From the NCBI GenBank assembly GCA_041686955.1, contig JAWLCV010000029.1, positions 1-48,395 of the forward strand: a DNA stretch of 48,395 bases, written 5' to 3'. Both the position numbers and the translations under genes were made by a program. Under the pieces are notes generated by a model. It was not told where the DNA came from and did not search any database. It worked only from the letters and a program-made list of their open reading frames with translations. The stretch's first letter is position 1; every line of letters starts with the position of its first letter. Of the stretch, positions 25,603-33,204 are shown in pieces. The DNA is from UBA7803 sp041686955 (lineage in GTDB: Bacteria; Pseudomonadota; Gammaproteobacteria; Pseudomonadales; Azotimanducaceae).

Positions 25603-27628
25603 CGCCCCGGGCGCCGCCCGCGGGGTGGATCGGCAGATTCCCCGCAATACCCTGGCGCTGCTCATGGTGGCCCAGGTGGCGGTGGTGATCCCTTATCTGT
25701 TTCATCTCTCCCCGTGGATCATCGGCGTGGGTCTGTTCTGCGGGTACTGGCGCGCCGGCGTCTACCGCGGCCGCTGGAACTACCCCCGGCGCTGGGTGAA
25801 GACCGTTCTGGTGCTCTCGTCCGTGGGCGCCGTGGCGATTTCCGGGGCGCCGCCGTTCAGTCCGGAGGCGGCGGCCTCGCTGCTCATTCTCGCGTTCGCC
25901 CTGAAGCTGGTGGAGATGAAGAGCCGGCGGGACGCGTATCTGGTGATCTTCCTCGGCTACTTCATCATCGCCACCGAGTTCCTGTTCAACCAGTCCATCA
26001 CCGTTGCGGCGTACCAGGTGGCGGCCATGATTCTCGTCACCGCCGCCATGGTGGGTCTCAATCAGGTACCCACCCGGGTGCGGCCGCTGGCGAGCCTCAG
26101 GGTGGCCGGTATCCTCATCCTGCAGGCATTGCCGCTGACCCTGGTGCTGTTCCTGTTCTTTCCGCGCATCGCGCCGCTGTGGAGCATGCCGCTGCCCTCA
26201 GCCGCATCGACCGGCATCAGCGATCGGGTCAAGCCGGGCGACGTGGCGGAGCTCACCCGCTCCGACGAGCTGGCGTTCAGGGTCGTGTTCGACGCCGGCG
26301 TCCCGCCCAAACGGGAGCTGTACTGGCGCGGGCTGGTCTATTCCCGCTTCGAGGAGGGCACCTGGTCCGCGGGCGGGGGGCTGCCATCCTGGGAGGAGGG
26401 GGAGCGGCCCGAGGTCGGCTCGGGACCGGGGGTCAGCTACGAGGTGTTGCTGGAGGCGACCCAGGCGAACTGGCTGTTCGCCCTGGAAACCCCCACGGCA
26501 AGCACGCCGGCGGCGGCCCTCACCCGGGACTTCCGGCTCGAATCGGAGGATCCGGTGCTGTCCGTGTTCCGTTACCGGGTGGAATCCCGGCCGGGGTTGG
26601 CCACCGACGCCGTGCAGGCGCTGCCCCCAGCCCTCCACGCGCGGGAGACGCGGCTGCCGGAGGGCGAGAGCCCGCGGGTCCGTGCCCACGCCCGGGATCT
26701 CTGGCAGCGCACCGGCTCGGCCCCGGCCTTCGTCGCCGCGGTGCTGGCGGAGATCCGCAGCGAGCCCTTCTTCTACACGTTGCGGCCGCCCGCGCTGGGC
26801 GACCGGCACAGCATCGACACCTTCTGGCTCGACAGCCGGCGGGGATTCTGCGCCCACTACGCCGGCGCCCTGGTGTTCATGCTGCGCGCCGTGGGCGTAC
26901 CGGCGCGCATGGTGGGGGGGTATCAGGGTGGCGAGGTCAATCCCATCACCGGACATCTCATGGTGCGCCAGTACGACGCCCACGCGTGGGTGGAGTACTG
27001 GGTACCGGGAATGGGCTGGCAGCGGGTGGATCCGACGGCCGCGGTGGCCCCGGCGCGAATCGAGCGCGGTCTGGAGGCGGCCCTCTCCCAGGAGGATCGG
27101 CAATCCCTCTCGGCCCTGACCAGCGCGCGCTTCCAGAGCATGGGCCTGCTGCGCCAGGTGTTGTATTGGGCCGATTCCCTGGAACACCGCTGGAACATGT
27201 GGGTGGTGGGTTACGACGCCCAGGTTCAGGCGGCCTTCCTCGGCGACGTCCTCGGCGACGTCACCCCGGCACGCATCGGCGCGGCGGTGCTCGCTGGCGG
27301 AGCCGCCAGCGTGGCGGTGGTGGCGCTGGCGCTGTTCTGGCGCCGCCGTCCTCCGCCGCGGCATCCGGTGGAGCGGCTGTTCGGCCGATTCTGCCGTCGG
27401 GTTGCCGGTGCGGGCTGGAAGCGGGCACCCGCGGAGTCGCCGGGGGCGTTCATTCGCAGAATCGCCTCCGCCGGAGGCCTGGGCGACGCCCAGGCTACGC
27501 GGCTCGTCGCCGAGCTGGAGAGGCTGCTGTACAATCCCGGCGCCGAATGGGGCAGCCGCGATCTCCGCCAGCTCCGGGGCCAGCTCCGGCGGCTGCAGTT
27601 GCGGCTGATGCTCGGCTCCGTGCGCTAA
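25589..27628 (+). CDS. tgpA: TgpA-type membrane transglutaminase (DUF3488/transglutaminase/DUF4129)
   Basis: A 679-residue protein. Six or so N-terminal membrane helices (about 20-195, DUF3488) precede a periplasmic transglutaminase-like domain with the triad Cys421 in RGFCAHYAGA, His465 in YDAHAWVEYW and Asp481 in RVDPTAAV. A further helix (about 570-592) leads to a C-terminal cytoplasmic DUF4129 helix bundle with ERLLYNPG. In Pseudomonas aeruginosa TgpA is required for viability; the substrate is not settled. Clustering with moxR and DUF58 is standard. A 12-bp direct duplication encodes LGDVLGDV near residue 553. Confidence 0.93.
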   Translation: MASASAPGAARGVDRQIPRNTLALLMVAQVAVVIPYLFHLSPWIIGVGLFCGYWRAGVYRGRWNYPRRWVKTVLVLSSVGAVAISGAPPFSPEAAASLLILAFALKLVEMKSRRDAYLVIFLGYFIIATEFLFNQSITVAAYQVAAMILVTAAMVGLNQVPTRVRPLASLRVAGILILQALPLTLVLFLFFPRIAPLWSMPLPSAASTGISDRVKPGDVAELTRSDELAFRVVFDAGVPPKRELYWRGLVYSRFEEGTWSAGGGLPSWEEGERPEVGSGPGVSYEVLLEATQANWLFALETPTASTPAAALTRDFRLESEDPVLSVFRYRVESRPGLATDAVQALPPALHARETRLPEGESPRVRAHARDLWQRTGSAPAFVAAVLAEIRSEPFFYTLRPPALGDRHSIDTFWLDSRRGFCAHYAGALVFMLRAVGVPARMVGGYQGGEVNPITGHLMVRQYDAHAWVEYWVPGMGWQRVDPTAAVAPARIERGLEAALSQEDRQSLSALTSARFQSMGLLRQVLYWADSLEHRWNMWVVGYDAQVQAAFLGDVLGDVTPARIGAAVLAGGAASVAVVALALFWRRRPPPRHPVERLFGRFCRRVAGAGWKRAPAESPGAFIRRIASAGGLGDAQATRLVAELERLLYNPGAEWGSRDLRQLRGQLRRLQLRLMLGSVR

Positions 27629-27649
27629 TTTGCCATCTCCGGTTCGATC

Positions 27650-28105
27650 ATGCTGAGACGTACGCCCTGCGTGGGCACCTGCTCCACCACCTACGGCGAC
27701 CTGGTGTGCCGGGGCTGCAAGCGTTTCGCCCACGAGATCGTGCAGTGGAACGCCTTCGACCCGGAGCAACGTCAGGCGGTATGGCAGCGGCTGCTGGCGC
27801 TGCGCGCCGGCGCGGTCGCCACGGTCCTCGAGGTCCGAAACGAGGTCCGCCTCAGGGAGTACGCCCGTGAGCGGGGCCTGTCGGGGGCGGACGAGCTGGA
27901 CGCTCCGAACCTGGCCTACGAGCTGCTGCAGCGCCTGCAATGGCGGGAGCAGGCCCACCCCCTGGCAGAGCTGGGCCTGGGGCTCGCGGAGGATGCCCAC
28001 CCGGCCGGGCGTGGACCGGCGGAGCTGCTCGCCGCCATAGACCGGGAGTTCTACCGGCGCTCCCTGGCCCACTACGAGCGCAACTACAGGATCCCGGCCG
28101 AATGA
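27650..28105 (+). CDS. DUF1289 family small cysteine-cluster protein
   Basis: A 151-residue protein. The first 35 residues carry the DUF1289 four-cysteine pattern: Cys7 and Cys11 in TPCVGTCST, then Cys20 and Cys23 in LVCRGCKRFAHEIVQW, likely a metal site. The rest is helical, charged and less conserved, longer than the roughly 60-residue minimal family. Function is unknown. Its stop overlaps the miaE ATG in ATGA, so the pair is probably co-translated, hinting at a shared role in RNA or redox metabolism (inference only). Confidence 0.87.
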   Translation: MLRRTPCVGTCSTTYGDLVCRGCKRFAHEIVQWNAFDPEQRQAVWQRLLALRAGAVATVLEVRNEVRLREYARERGLSGADELDAPNLAYELLQRLQWREQAHPLAELGLGLAEDAHPAGRGPAELLAAIDREFYRRSLAHYERNYRIPAE

Positions 28106-28719
28106 GCCGTTCCGCGCCAGGCCTCGACCGGGTACTCCGGTTCCTTCGCTGCCGGAGCCCGGGCATCTGGTTCGATCAGGCGGCCGAGGAACTGCCCCTG
28201 CTGCTCATCGACCACGCCAACTGCGAGAAGAAGGCCGCCGGGACCGCTCTCAGCCTGCTCTACCGCTACGTCGACCGTCCCGAGCTGCTGTTCCGCATGT
28301 CGCGTCTGGCCCGGGAGGAGCTGCGCCATTTCGAGCAGGTTCACGCCCTCATCCGAGCCCGCGGCATCGACTACGTCCACGTGACGCCGAGCCGGTACGC
28401 GGCGTCCCTGATGGCCCGGGTGCGCCGCTCCGAGCCGTTCCGGCTGGTGGATACTCTGCTGGTGGGCGCCGTGGTGGAGGCCCGCTCCTGCGAGCGTTTC
28501 GCCGGCCTGGTGGACGTGGTGCCGGCGGCGTTGGCCGATCTGTACGCGGGTCTCCTGGCGTCGGAGGCCCGCCACTTCGAGCACTACCTCGACCTCGCGC
28601 GCCGTTACGCGCCGGAGCCGGTGGAGGAGAAGCTCGACGAGCTGCTCCGCGCCGATGCCGAGTTGTGCACGGCGCCGGATCGGGAGTTCCGCTTTCACAG
28701 TGGGCCGGTGGAGCGCTGA
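28102..28719 (+). CDS. miaE: tRNA-(ms2io6A)-hydroxylase
   Basis: MiaE is a non-haem di-iron oxygenase that hydroxylates the isopentenyl group of ms2i6A37 in tRNA. The 205 residues keep the ferritin-like iron ligands: IDHANCEKKAAGTALSLLYR, LAREELRHFEQVHALI, VVEARSCERFAGL and LASEARHFEHYLDLA. Presence implies miaA/miaB elsewhere and use of oxygen. It overlaps the DUF1289 gene by ATGA and faces lpxH, which ends 22 bp away on the other strand. Short period-7 repeats (cgctgac) span its stop codon. Confidence 0.93.
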   Translation: MSRSAPGLDRVLRFLRCRSPGIWFDQAAEELPLLLIDHANCEKKAAGTALSLLYRYVDRPELLFRMSRLAREELRHFEQVHALIRARGIDYVHVTPSRYAASLMARVRRSEPFRLVDTLLVGAVVEARSCERFAGLVDVVPAALADLYAGLLASEARHFEHYLDLARRYAPEPVEEKLDELLRADAELCTAPDREFRFHSGPVER

Positions 28720-28741
28720 CCGCTGACCGCCGAAACCTCTA

Positions 28742-29446
28742 CTATGCGATGCCGATGCAGAAGAGATTGAGCGTCCCGTCGTCGTCCTCCCGCAAATACC
28801 AGCCGCAGCGCTCCCAGGCGCCGAGGACGTAGCGCTCTCCCCAGGGGTGGCGGTGAATGCCGGGGCGGTGGGTGTGGCCGTGAATCAGCCGACGGGCCCC
28901 GTGCCGATCCATCACCTGTGCGACCTCGTCCGTGGAGACGTCCATGATGTTCTCGGCCTTGTTGGCGTTGGTGGCCGCGCTCTGCGCCCGCATTCCCCGG
29001 GCCAGGGCGCGGCGCTCCTCGAGGGGCCGGCGGAGGATGTCCGCCTGCCACTCCGGCGACCGTAGCTGGGCGCGTACCTGCTGGTACTCCCGGTCGTCGA
29101 TGCAGAAGGCGTCACCGTGGGAGAGAAGCGTGTGGGCGTCGAGCAGGTGAGGGTCGGGGATCAGCGTCGCACCTGCCGCCCGCGCGAAACCGTCACCGAA
29201 CAGAAAGTCCCGGTTGCCGTGCATGACGAAGAGCCGGACGTGGCGCGCGGCGTCGGCCAGGGCGGCGGTGAGCGCGCGGGCCAGCGGCCCGTCGTCGTCA
29301 TCCCCCACCCAGACCTCGCAGAGGTCGCCGAGCAGGTAGATCTCGTCCCCCTGGCGGCTCGCTTCGGAGATCAGCCGCACCAAGGCACGGAAGCGGGCAT
29401 CGTCCGGCTCCGCGAGGTGCAGGTCCGATATGTACAGCCGGCTCAC
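28742..29446 (-). CDS. lpxH: UDP-2,3-diacylglucosamine diphosphatase
   Basis: LpxH hydrolyses UDP-2,3-diacylglucosamine to lipid X and UMP in lipid A synthesis, a peripheral membrane metalloenzyme. The 234-residue protein shows calcineurin-type metal motifs in order: YISDLHLAEPDD, IYLLGDLCEVWVGDDDDGP, FVMHGNRDFLFGDGF, LLSHGDAFCIDD and LIHGHTHRPGIHRHPWG. Its ATG overlaps the folD stop by four bases, so the two are coupled. Lipid A production confirms a Gram-negative envelope. Confidence 0.96.
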   Translation of the reverse strand: MSRLYISDLHLAEPDDARFRALVRLISEASRQGDEIYLLGDLCEVWVGDDDDGPLARALTAALADAARHVRLFVMHGNRDFLFGDGFARAAGATLIPDPHLLDAHTLLSHGDAFCIDDREYQQVRAQLRSPEWQADILRRPLEERRALARGMRAQSAATNANKAENIMDVSTDEVAQVMDRHGARRLIHGHTHRPGIHRHPWGERYVLGAWERCGWYLREDDDGTLNLFCIGIA

Positions 29447-30297
29447 TTCACCCGGCCTTCTGCCGCCAGCAGCGTGTTCTGCAGCATGGCCACCCGCGTC
29501 ATGGGACCGACGCCCCCGGGGACCGGCGTGATCCAGCCGGCGTGCTCCACCGCCTCGTCGAAGACCACATCGCCATGAAGCTTGTTGTTGGCGCCGCGGG
29601 TGATGCCGACGTCGATGACGATGGCGCCGGGCTTGATCCAGTCACCGCGCACCAGCCCCGGCTTGCCGACGGCGGAGATCACCACGTCCGCGGCGGCCGC
29701 GGCGGCTCGGGCGTCCCGGGAGAACTTGTGGGCGGTGGTGACCGTGCATCCGGCCAGCAGCAACTCCAGACCCATGGGCCGGCCGACGTGGTTCGATGCG
29801 CCGATGACCGTGGCATCCAGGCCCCGGATGGGGACGCCGGTGTGCTCGAGAAGCTGCATGATGCCCTTCGGCGTGCAGGAGCGCAGGGTAGGACGGCGCA
29901 GGGCCAACCGGCCGATGTTGAACGGATGCACGCCGTCCACGTCCTTGGCCGGGTCGATGAGGTCGATGATGCTCGCGGCGTCCAGGTGATCCGGAAGTGG
30001 CAGTTGAACCAGGATGCCGTCGATGCTGGCGTCGGCGTTCAGCACCCGGATGCGCTCCACCAGATCCTCCTGGGTCACGTTGGCGGAGAGGTGCTGGACG
30101 TCGGAGTGAAAACCGACCTCCTCGCAGTCCTTGCGCTTGTGGCGCACGTAGATCTCCGACGCCGGATCGTTGCCCACCAGCACCACGGCGAGCCCCGGCG
30201 GCCGCAGGCCGCTGGTGGTGCGGCTGTCCACCCGTGCCCGAATCTCGGCTCGCAGTGAGCGGGCGATGGCGTTGCCGTCGAGGATCTGTGCGGTCAT
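29443..30297 (-). CDS. folD: Methylenetetrahydrofolate dehydrogenase / cyclohydrolase
   Basis: FolD interconverts 5,10-methylene- and 10-formyl-tetrahydrofolate, supplying purine and initiator fMet synthesis. The 284-residue form from complement ATG 30297 is preferred because GGAG lies eight bases upstream; an ATG at 30303 would add two residues. LAVVLVGNDPASEIYVRHKR has the catalytic Lys region, GILVQLPLPDHLD and PAKDVDGVHPFNIGRL are signatures, and VIGASNHVGRPMGLELL with PVPGGVGPMTRVAMLQNTL forms the NADP site. Confidence 0.97.
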   Translation of the reverse strand: MTAQILDGNAIARSLRAEIRARVDSRTTSGLRPPGLAVVLVGNDPASEIYVRHKRKDCEEVGFHSDVQHLSANVTQEDLVERIRVLNADASIDGILVQLPLPDHLDAASIIDLIDPAKDVDGVHPFNIGRLALRRPTLRSCTPKGIMQLLEHTGVPIRGLDATVIGASNHVGRPMGLELLLAGCTVTTAHKFSRDARAAAAAADVVISAVGKPGLVRGDWIKPGAIVIDVGITRGANNKLHGDVVFDEAVEHAGWITPVPGGVGPMTRVAMLQNTLLAAEGRVK

Positions 30298-30441
30298 GGG
30301 CATGTCTCCGAAAGGGGGCGCGGAAGGGGGTTTCCGCGGGCGCATTCTAGCAAGGGCCGTGTGCGAGTGGTTCGGCTTCGGGCCCGGCTCGCCCGCGATC
30401 CGCCGCGGCGGCTTCCGCAAGATTCCTGCCCGGCGCGTCAT

Positions 30442-30470
30442 TTGACGCTCCACCGCCCCGCCATTATCAT
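30442..30470 (+). promoter_or_regulatory. Sigma-70 promoter for the tRNA cluster
   Basis: TTGACG (30442-30447), 17-base spacer, TATCAT (30465-30470), with a GC-rich CGCGCG discriminator. tRNA-Pro begins 20 bp downstream. The GC-rich discriminator is typical of stringently controlled stable-RNA promoters. Confidence 0.8.
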
Positions 30471-30489
30471 CGCGCGGTTTCCTGTACGG

Positions 30490-30566
30490 CGGGGTATAGC
30501 GCAGTCTGGTAGCGCGCCTGCTTTGGGAGCAGGATGTCGGGAGTTCGAATCTCTCTACCCCGACCA
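30490..30566 (+). tRNA. tRNA-Pro (anticodon TGG)
   Basis: 77 nt with encoded CCA. The acceptor CGGGGTA pairs with TACCCCG. The anticodon stem CCTGC/GCAGG frames loop TTTGGGA with TGG at 30524-30526. The T-arm contains GTTCGAAT. It is read from the promoter at 30442-30470. Confidence 0.97.
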
Positions 30567-30633
30567 TATTCCGATCGTCCCGGCCGAGCCGTCGGTCAGC
30601 CGCCTGCGAGCCGCCGGAAAACGCTCCCGCAGG

Positions 30634-30710
30634 GCGCCCGTAGCTCAACAGGATAGAGCATCGGCCTTCTAAGCCGACGGTTGAAGGTTCGAGTCCTTCC
30701 GGGCGTGCCA
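30634..30710 (+). tRNA. tRNA-Arg (anticodon TCT)
   Basis: 77 nt with encoded CCA. The acceptor GCGCCCG pairs with CGGGCGT (terminal G-U). The anticodon stem TCGGC/GCCGA holds loop CTTCTAA with TCT at 30668-30670, and the T-loop is GTTCGAGT. It probably shares the upstream tRNA-Pro promoter, as I see none of its own. The last nine bases (GGCGTGCCA) are re-used in the tandem repeat that follows. Confidence 0.97.
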
Positions 30711-30768
30711 TTCGGCGTGCCATTCGGCGTGCCATCCGGCGAGCCATCCGGCGAGCCATTCGGGGGAC
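30709..30768 (+). repeat. 12-bp tandem repeat abutting the tRNA-Arg 3' end
   Basis: Five units: CATTCGGCGTGC twice, CATCCGGCGAGC twice and a degenerate CATTCGGGGGAC. The array starts at the CA of the tRNA CCA end, so GGCGTGCCA, the tRNA terminus, recurs inside it. The same unit type appears at 19719-19754. There are no spacers, so this is not a CRISPR array. Confidence 0.92.
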
Positions 30769-30789
30769 TCGGCACATGGCCGGACCCCC

Positions 30790-30819
30790 CTGACGGTGTG
30801 CCCCGGGTGGGAGTATGAT
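30790..30819 (+). promoter_or_regulatory. Sigma-70 promoter for tRNA-His
   Basis: CTGACG (30790-30795), 18-base spacer, TATGAT (30814-30819), followed by a GC-rich discriminator and tRNA-His 40 bp downstream. It may also drive tig, since no separate tig promoter is evident. Confidence 0.65.
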
Positions 30820-30858
30820 GCACGCCGGGCGCGCCTCTCGTGCGCGCCAGAGATTGAT

Positions 30859-30935
30859 GGTGGACGTAGCTCAGTTGGTAGAGCTCCGGGTTGTGATCCC
30901 GGCGGTCGTGGGTTCGAGCCCCATCGTCCACCCCA
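30859..30935 (+). tRNA. tRNA-His (anticodon GTG)
   Basis: 77 nt including the extra 5' G typical of tRNA-His and an encoded CCA. The stem CCGGG/CCCGG frames loop TTGTGAT with GTG at 30893-30895. The T-loop is GTTCGAGC. tig starts 58 bp downstream. Confidence 0.97.
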
Positions 30936-30993
30936 TTCATTCCGATTCACGTCGGTTCCAACTCGGTAGCAAAACAAGTATTTCGAACGAGAC

Positions 30994-32385
30994 ATGCAGA
31001 TTTCCATAGAGACCACATCGGGCCTCGAGCGCCGGCTGACCATTTCCGTGCCGTCGGAGACTTTCGAGGAGCAGATCAGCCAGCGTCTGAACGACGCCGC
31101 CAACCGGGTGCGTCTGCCCGGTTTCCGCCCCGGCAAGGTGCCCTTGAAGGAGGTGCGTCGGCGTTACGGCAAAGCCGTGCGTGCCGAGGTCGCCGGTGAC
31201 CTGATGCAATCCAGCTTCGTGGAGGCCGTACGGCAGGAAGATCTCTCCCCCGCCGGGCAACCGAGCCTGGAAGTGGTGAAGATGGAGCCGGGCAACGATC
31301 TCGAGTTCACCGCCACCTTCGAGGTGTTTCCTTCGGTGACCCTGGCCGACCTCAGCCGGGCGGAGGTCAAGAAGCCGGAGGCGGAGATCACGGAGGCCGA
31401 CGTCGACGACATGATCGAGCGGCTCAGGGATCAGCGTAAGGAATGGGTCGACGTGGAGCGGCCGGCCGAGGAAGGCGACCGGGTGACCCTGGATTTCGAA
31501 GGGCGCCTGGATGGCGAGGTGTTCGAAGGCGGGCATGCCGAGGATGCATCGTTCGTGGTGGGCGCAGGCCAGATGATCGAGGACTTCGATGCCGGTGTCC
31601 GGGGCCTCGCCGCCGGAGCGACGGGGGAGTTCAATGCCACGTTCCCCGACGACTACCGCGCCGAGCAGCTTGCCGGCAAGACGGTTACGTTCTCGGTGAA
31701 GATCAAGTCCGTCGCCGAGCCCAAGCTGCCCGAGCTCGACGAGGAGTTTTTCCGGAATTTCGGGGTCGAAGAAGGCGGGGTGGACGCGTTTCGTGCCGAG
31801 GTGCGCGGCAACATGCAGCGCGAGATGGACGCCGCCGTGCGTCGCGTGCTGACCAGCCAGGTGATGGATCAGCTCGATGCCCTGCACCAGGTTCAGCTTC
31901 CCAGTGCCCTGATCGCCAACGAGATCGAAAACCTGCGCCGGCAGATGCTGCAGCAGTTCCAGATGTACGGCCAGGCGAATCAGCCGCAGCTTCCGGACGA
32001 CCTGTTTCGCCCCCAGGCGGAGCGTCGAGTCAAGGTGGGGCTGGTGGTGAACGAGATCGTCTCTTCGGCGGGGCTCGAAGCCGACGCCGACAAGGTTCGG
32101 GAGCGCGTTCGTGAGATCGCCCAGGGGTATGCGCAGCCCGAGCAGGTGGAGAACTGGTATTACAGCAATCACGAGCAGCTGCACCAGATCGAGATGGCCG
32201 TTCTCGAGGACGCGGTGGTCGACCACGTGCTGCAGCAGGCGCAGGTCGAGGTGGTGCCGAGCAGCTACAAGGACGTAGTGGCTGGCAAGGCGGTGCCCGT
32301 CGAGGAAGAGGGTGACGCGCCGGAACAGACAGCCGAAGCCGGCGGCAGCGAGCCGGACGATGCGGCGCAATCACAGCAGAGCTGA
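30994..32385 (+). CDS. tig: Trigger factor
   Basis: Trigger factor is the ribosome-bound chaperone with peptidyl-prolyl isomerase activity. The 463 residues comprise the ribosome-binding domain with GFRPGKVPLKEVRRRYG (E. coli signature GFRxGKxP), the FKBP-like domain (about 155-245: GDRVTLDFEGRLDGEVFEGG, FVVGAGQMIEDFD, AGATGEFNATFPDDY) and the long helical C-terminal arms. The C terminus is acidic and Glu/Ala-rich. tRNA genes upstream and clpP ten bases downstream are the standard arrangement. Confidence 0.98.
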   Translation: MQISIETTSGLERRLTISVPSETFEEQISQRLNDAANRVRLPGFRPGKVPLKEVRRRYGKAVRAEVAGDLMQSSFVEAVRQEDLSPAGQPSLEVVKMEPGNDLEFTATFEVFPSVTLADLSRAEVKKPEAEITEADVDDMIERLRDQRKEWVDVERPAEEGDRVTLDFEGRLDGEVFEGGHAEDASFVVGAGQMIEDFDAGVRGLAAGATGEFNATFPDDYRAEQLAGKTVTFSVKIKSVAEPKLPELDEEFFRNFGVEEGGVDAFRAEVRGNMQREMDAAVRRVLTSQVMDQLDALHQVQLPSALIANEIENLRRQMLQQFQMYGQANQPQLPDDLFRPQAERRVKVGLVVNEIVSSAGLEADADKVRERVREIAQGYAQPEQVENWYYSNHEQLHQIEMAVLEDAVVDHVLQQAQVEVVPSSYKDVVAGKAVPVEEEGDAPEQTAEAGGSEPDDAAQSQQS

Positions 32386-32395
32386 GGTAGACATC

Positions 32396-33046
32396 ATGAG
32401 TGATTCCTTCGATTCCAAGGTGCTCCCCATGACCAACCTGGGGCTGGTGCCGATGGTGATCGAGCAGTCGGCCCGGGGCGAGCGGGCCTACGACATCTAT
32501 TCCCGTCTGCTCAAGGACCGCATCGTCTTCCTGGTGGGGCCCGTGGACGACAACGTGGCCAACCTGGTGGTGGCGCAGCTTCTGTTCCTGGAATCCGAGA
32601 ACCCGGACAAGGACATCAACCTCTACATCAATTCCCCGGGCGGCTCGGTCACCGCGGGCATGTCCATTTACGACACCATGCAGTTCGTGCGCTGTGACGT
32701 CAGCACCATGTGCGTGGGTCAGGCGGCCAGCATGGGAGCGTTCCTGCTCGGCGCCGGCACCCCCGGCAAGCGCTTCGCGCTGCCCAACTCGCGCATGATG
32801 CTGCACCAACCGTCCGGAGGTTCCCGTGGGGTGGCCGCGGACATCGAGATCCAGGCCAAAGAGATCCTGCTGATGCGGGAGCGGCTGAACAAGATTCTCG
32901 CGGAGCACACCGGGCAGACGGTAGAGCGGATCCGTGAGGACACCGACCGCGACTTCTGGATGAGCCCCCAGGAGGCCGAGGAGTACGGCCTTGTGGACAA
33001 GGTGCAGATGCCGCGCAAACGGGTTGCGAAGGCGGCCAACGACTGA
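32396..33046 (+). CDS. clpP: ATP-dependent Clp protease proteolytic subunit
   Basis: ClpP forms the tetradecameric serine protease chamber that partners ClpX and ClpA. From ATG 32396 it has 216 residues including a short propeptide. The triad is Ser112 in GQAASMGAFLLGA, His137 in RMMLHQPSGG and Asp186 in DRDFWMSPQEAEEYGLVD, with the same spacing as E. coli. INSPGGSVTAGMSIYDTM is the oxyanion region. GAGGT precedes the start by seven bases. A perfect 9-bp hairpin follows the gene. Confidence 0.98.
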   Translation: MSDSFDSKVLPMTNLGLVPMVIEQSARGERAYDIYSRLLKDRIVFLVGPVDDNVANLVVAQLLFLESENPDKDINLYINSPGGSVTAGMSIYDTMQFVRCDVSTMCVGQAASMGAFLLGAGTPGKRFALPNSRMMLHQPSGGSRGVAADIEIQAKEILLMRERLNKILAEHTGQTVERIREDTDRDFWMSPQEAEEYGLVDKVQMPRKRVAKAAND

Positions 33047-33080
33047 TTCACCCAGCCTTTCGACGGGGTCGGATGCGCGT

Positions 33081-33104
33081 CCGGGCGGCCGATTAGCCGC
33101 CCGG
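33081..33104 (+). terminator. Perfect 9-bp hairpin between clpP and clpX
   Basis: CCGGGCGGC (33081-33089) pairs fully with GCCGCCCGG (33096-33104) across loop CGATTA. No immediate T run follows, so it may be a partial terminator or a processing/stability element that sets the clpP:clpX ratio. TAAAAT at 33123-33128 just downstream is a possible -10 for clpX, without a convincing -35. Confidence 0.5.
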
Positions 33105-33204
33105 CGACGGGCCCTTCTTGACTAAAATCTCCTTCACCTGGCGGGGCTTGCATTATGGGCATGAACCACGCAAGGTAAGGATTGCGGGAACGATCGAGGT
33201 ACCT

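Noticed and set aside
30709..30768. The tandem 12-mers as a CRISPR array.
   Set aside because: Units are directly adjacent with no unique spacers, and no cas genes are present.
29443..30777. An N-terminal extension of folD reaching through the tRNA genes.
   Set aside because: The extension would translate antisense tRNA and 12-mer repeats. Homology begins at complement 30297, which has GGAG eight bases upstream.
33118..33204. An N-terminal extension of clpX beginning with TTG 33118.
   Set aside because: The added 29 residues are unlike any ClpX, while ATG 33205 has CGAGGT upstream and gives the normal 426 residues.
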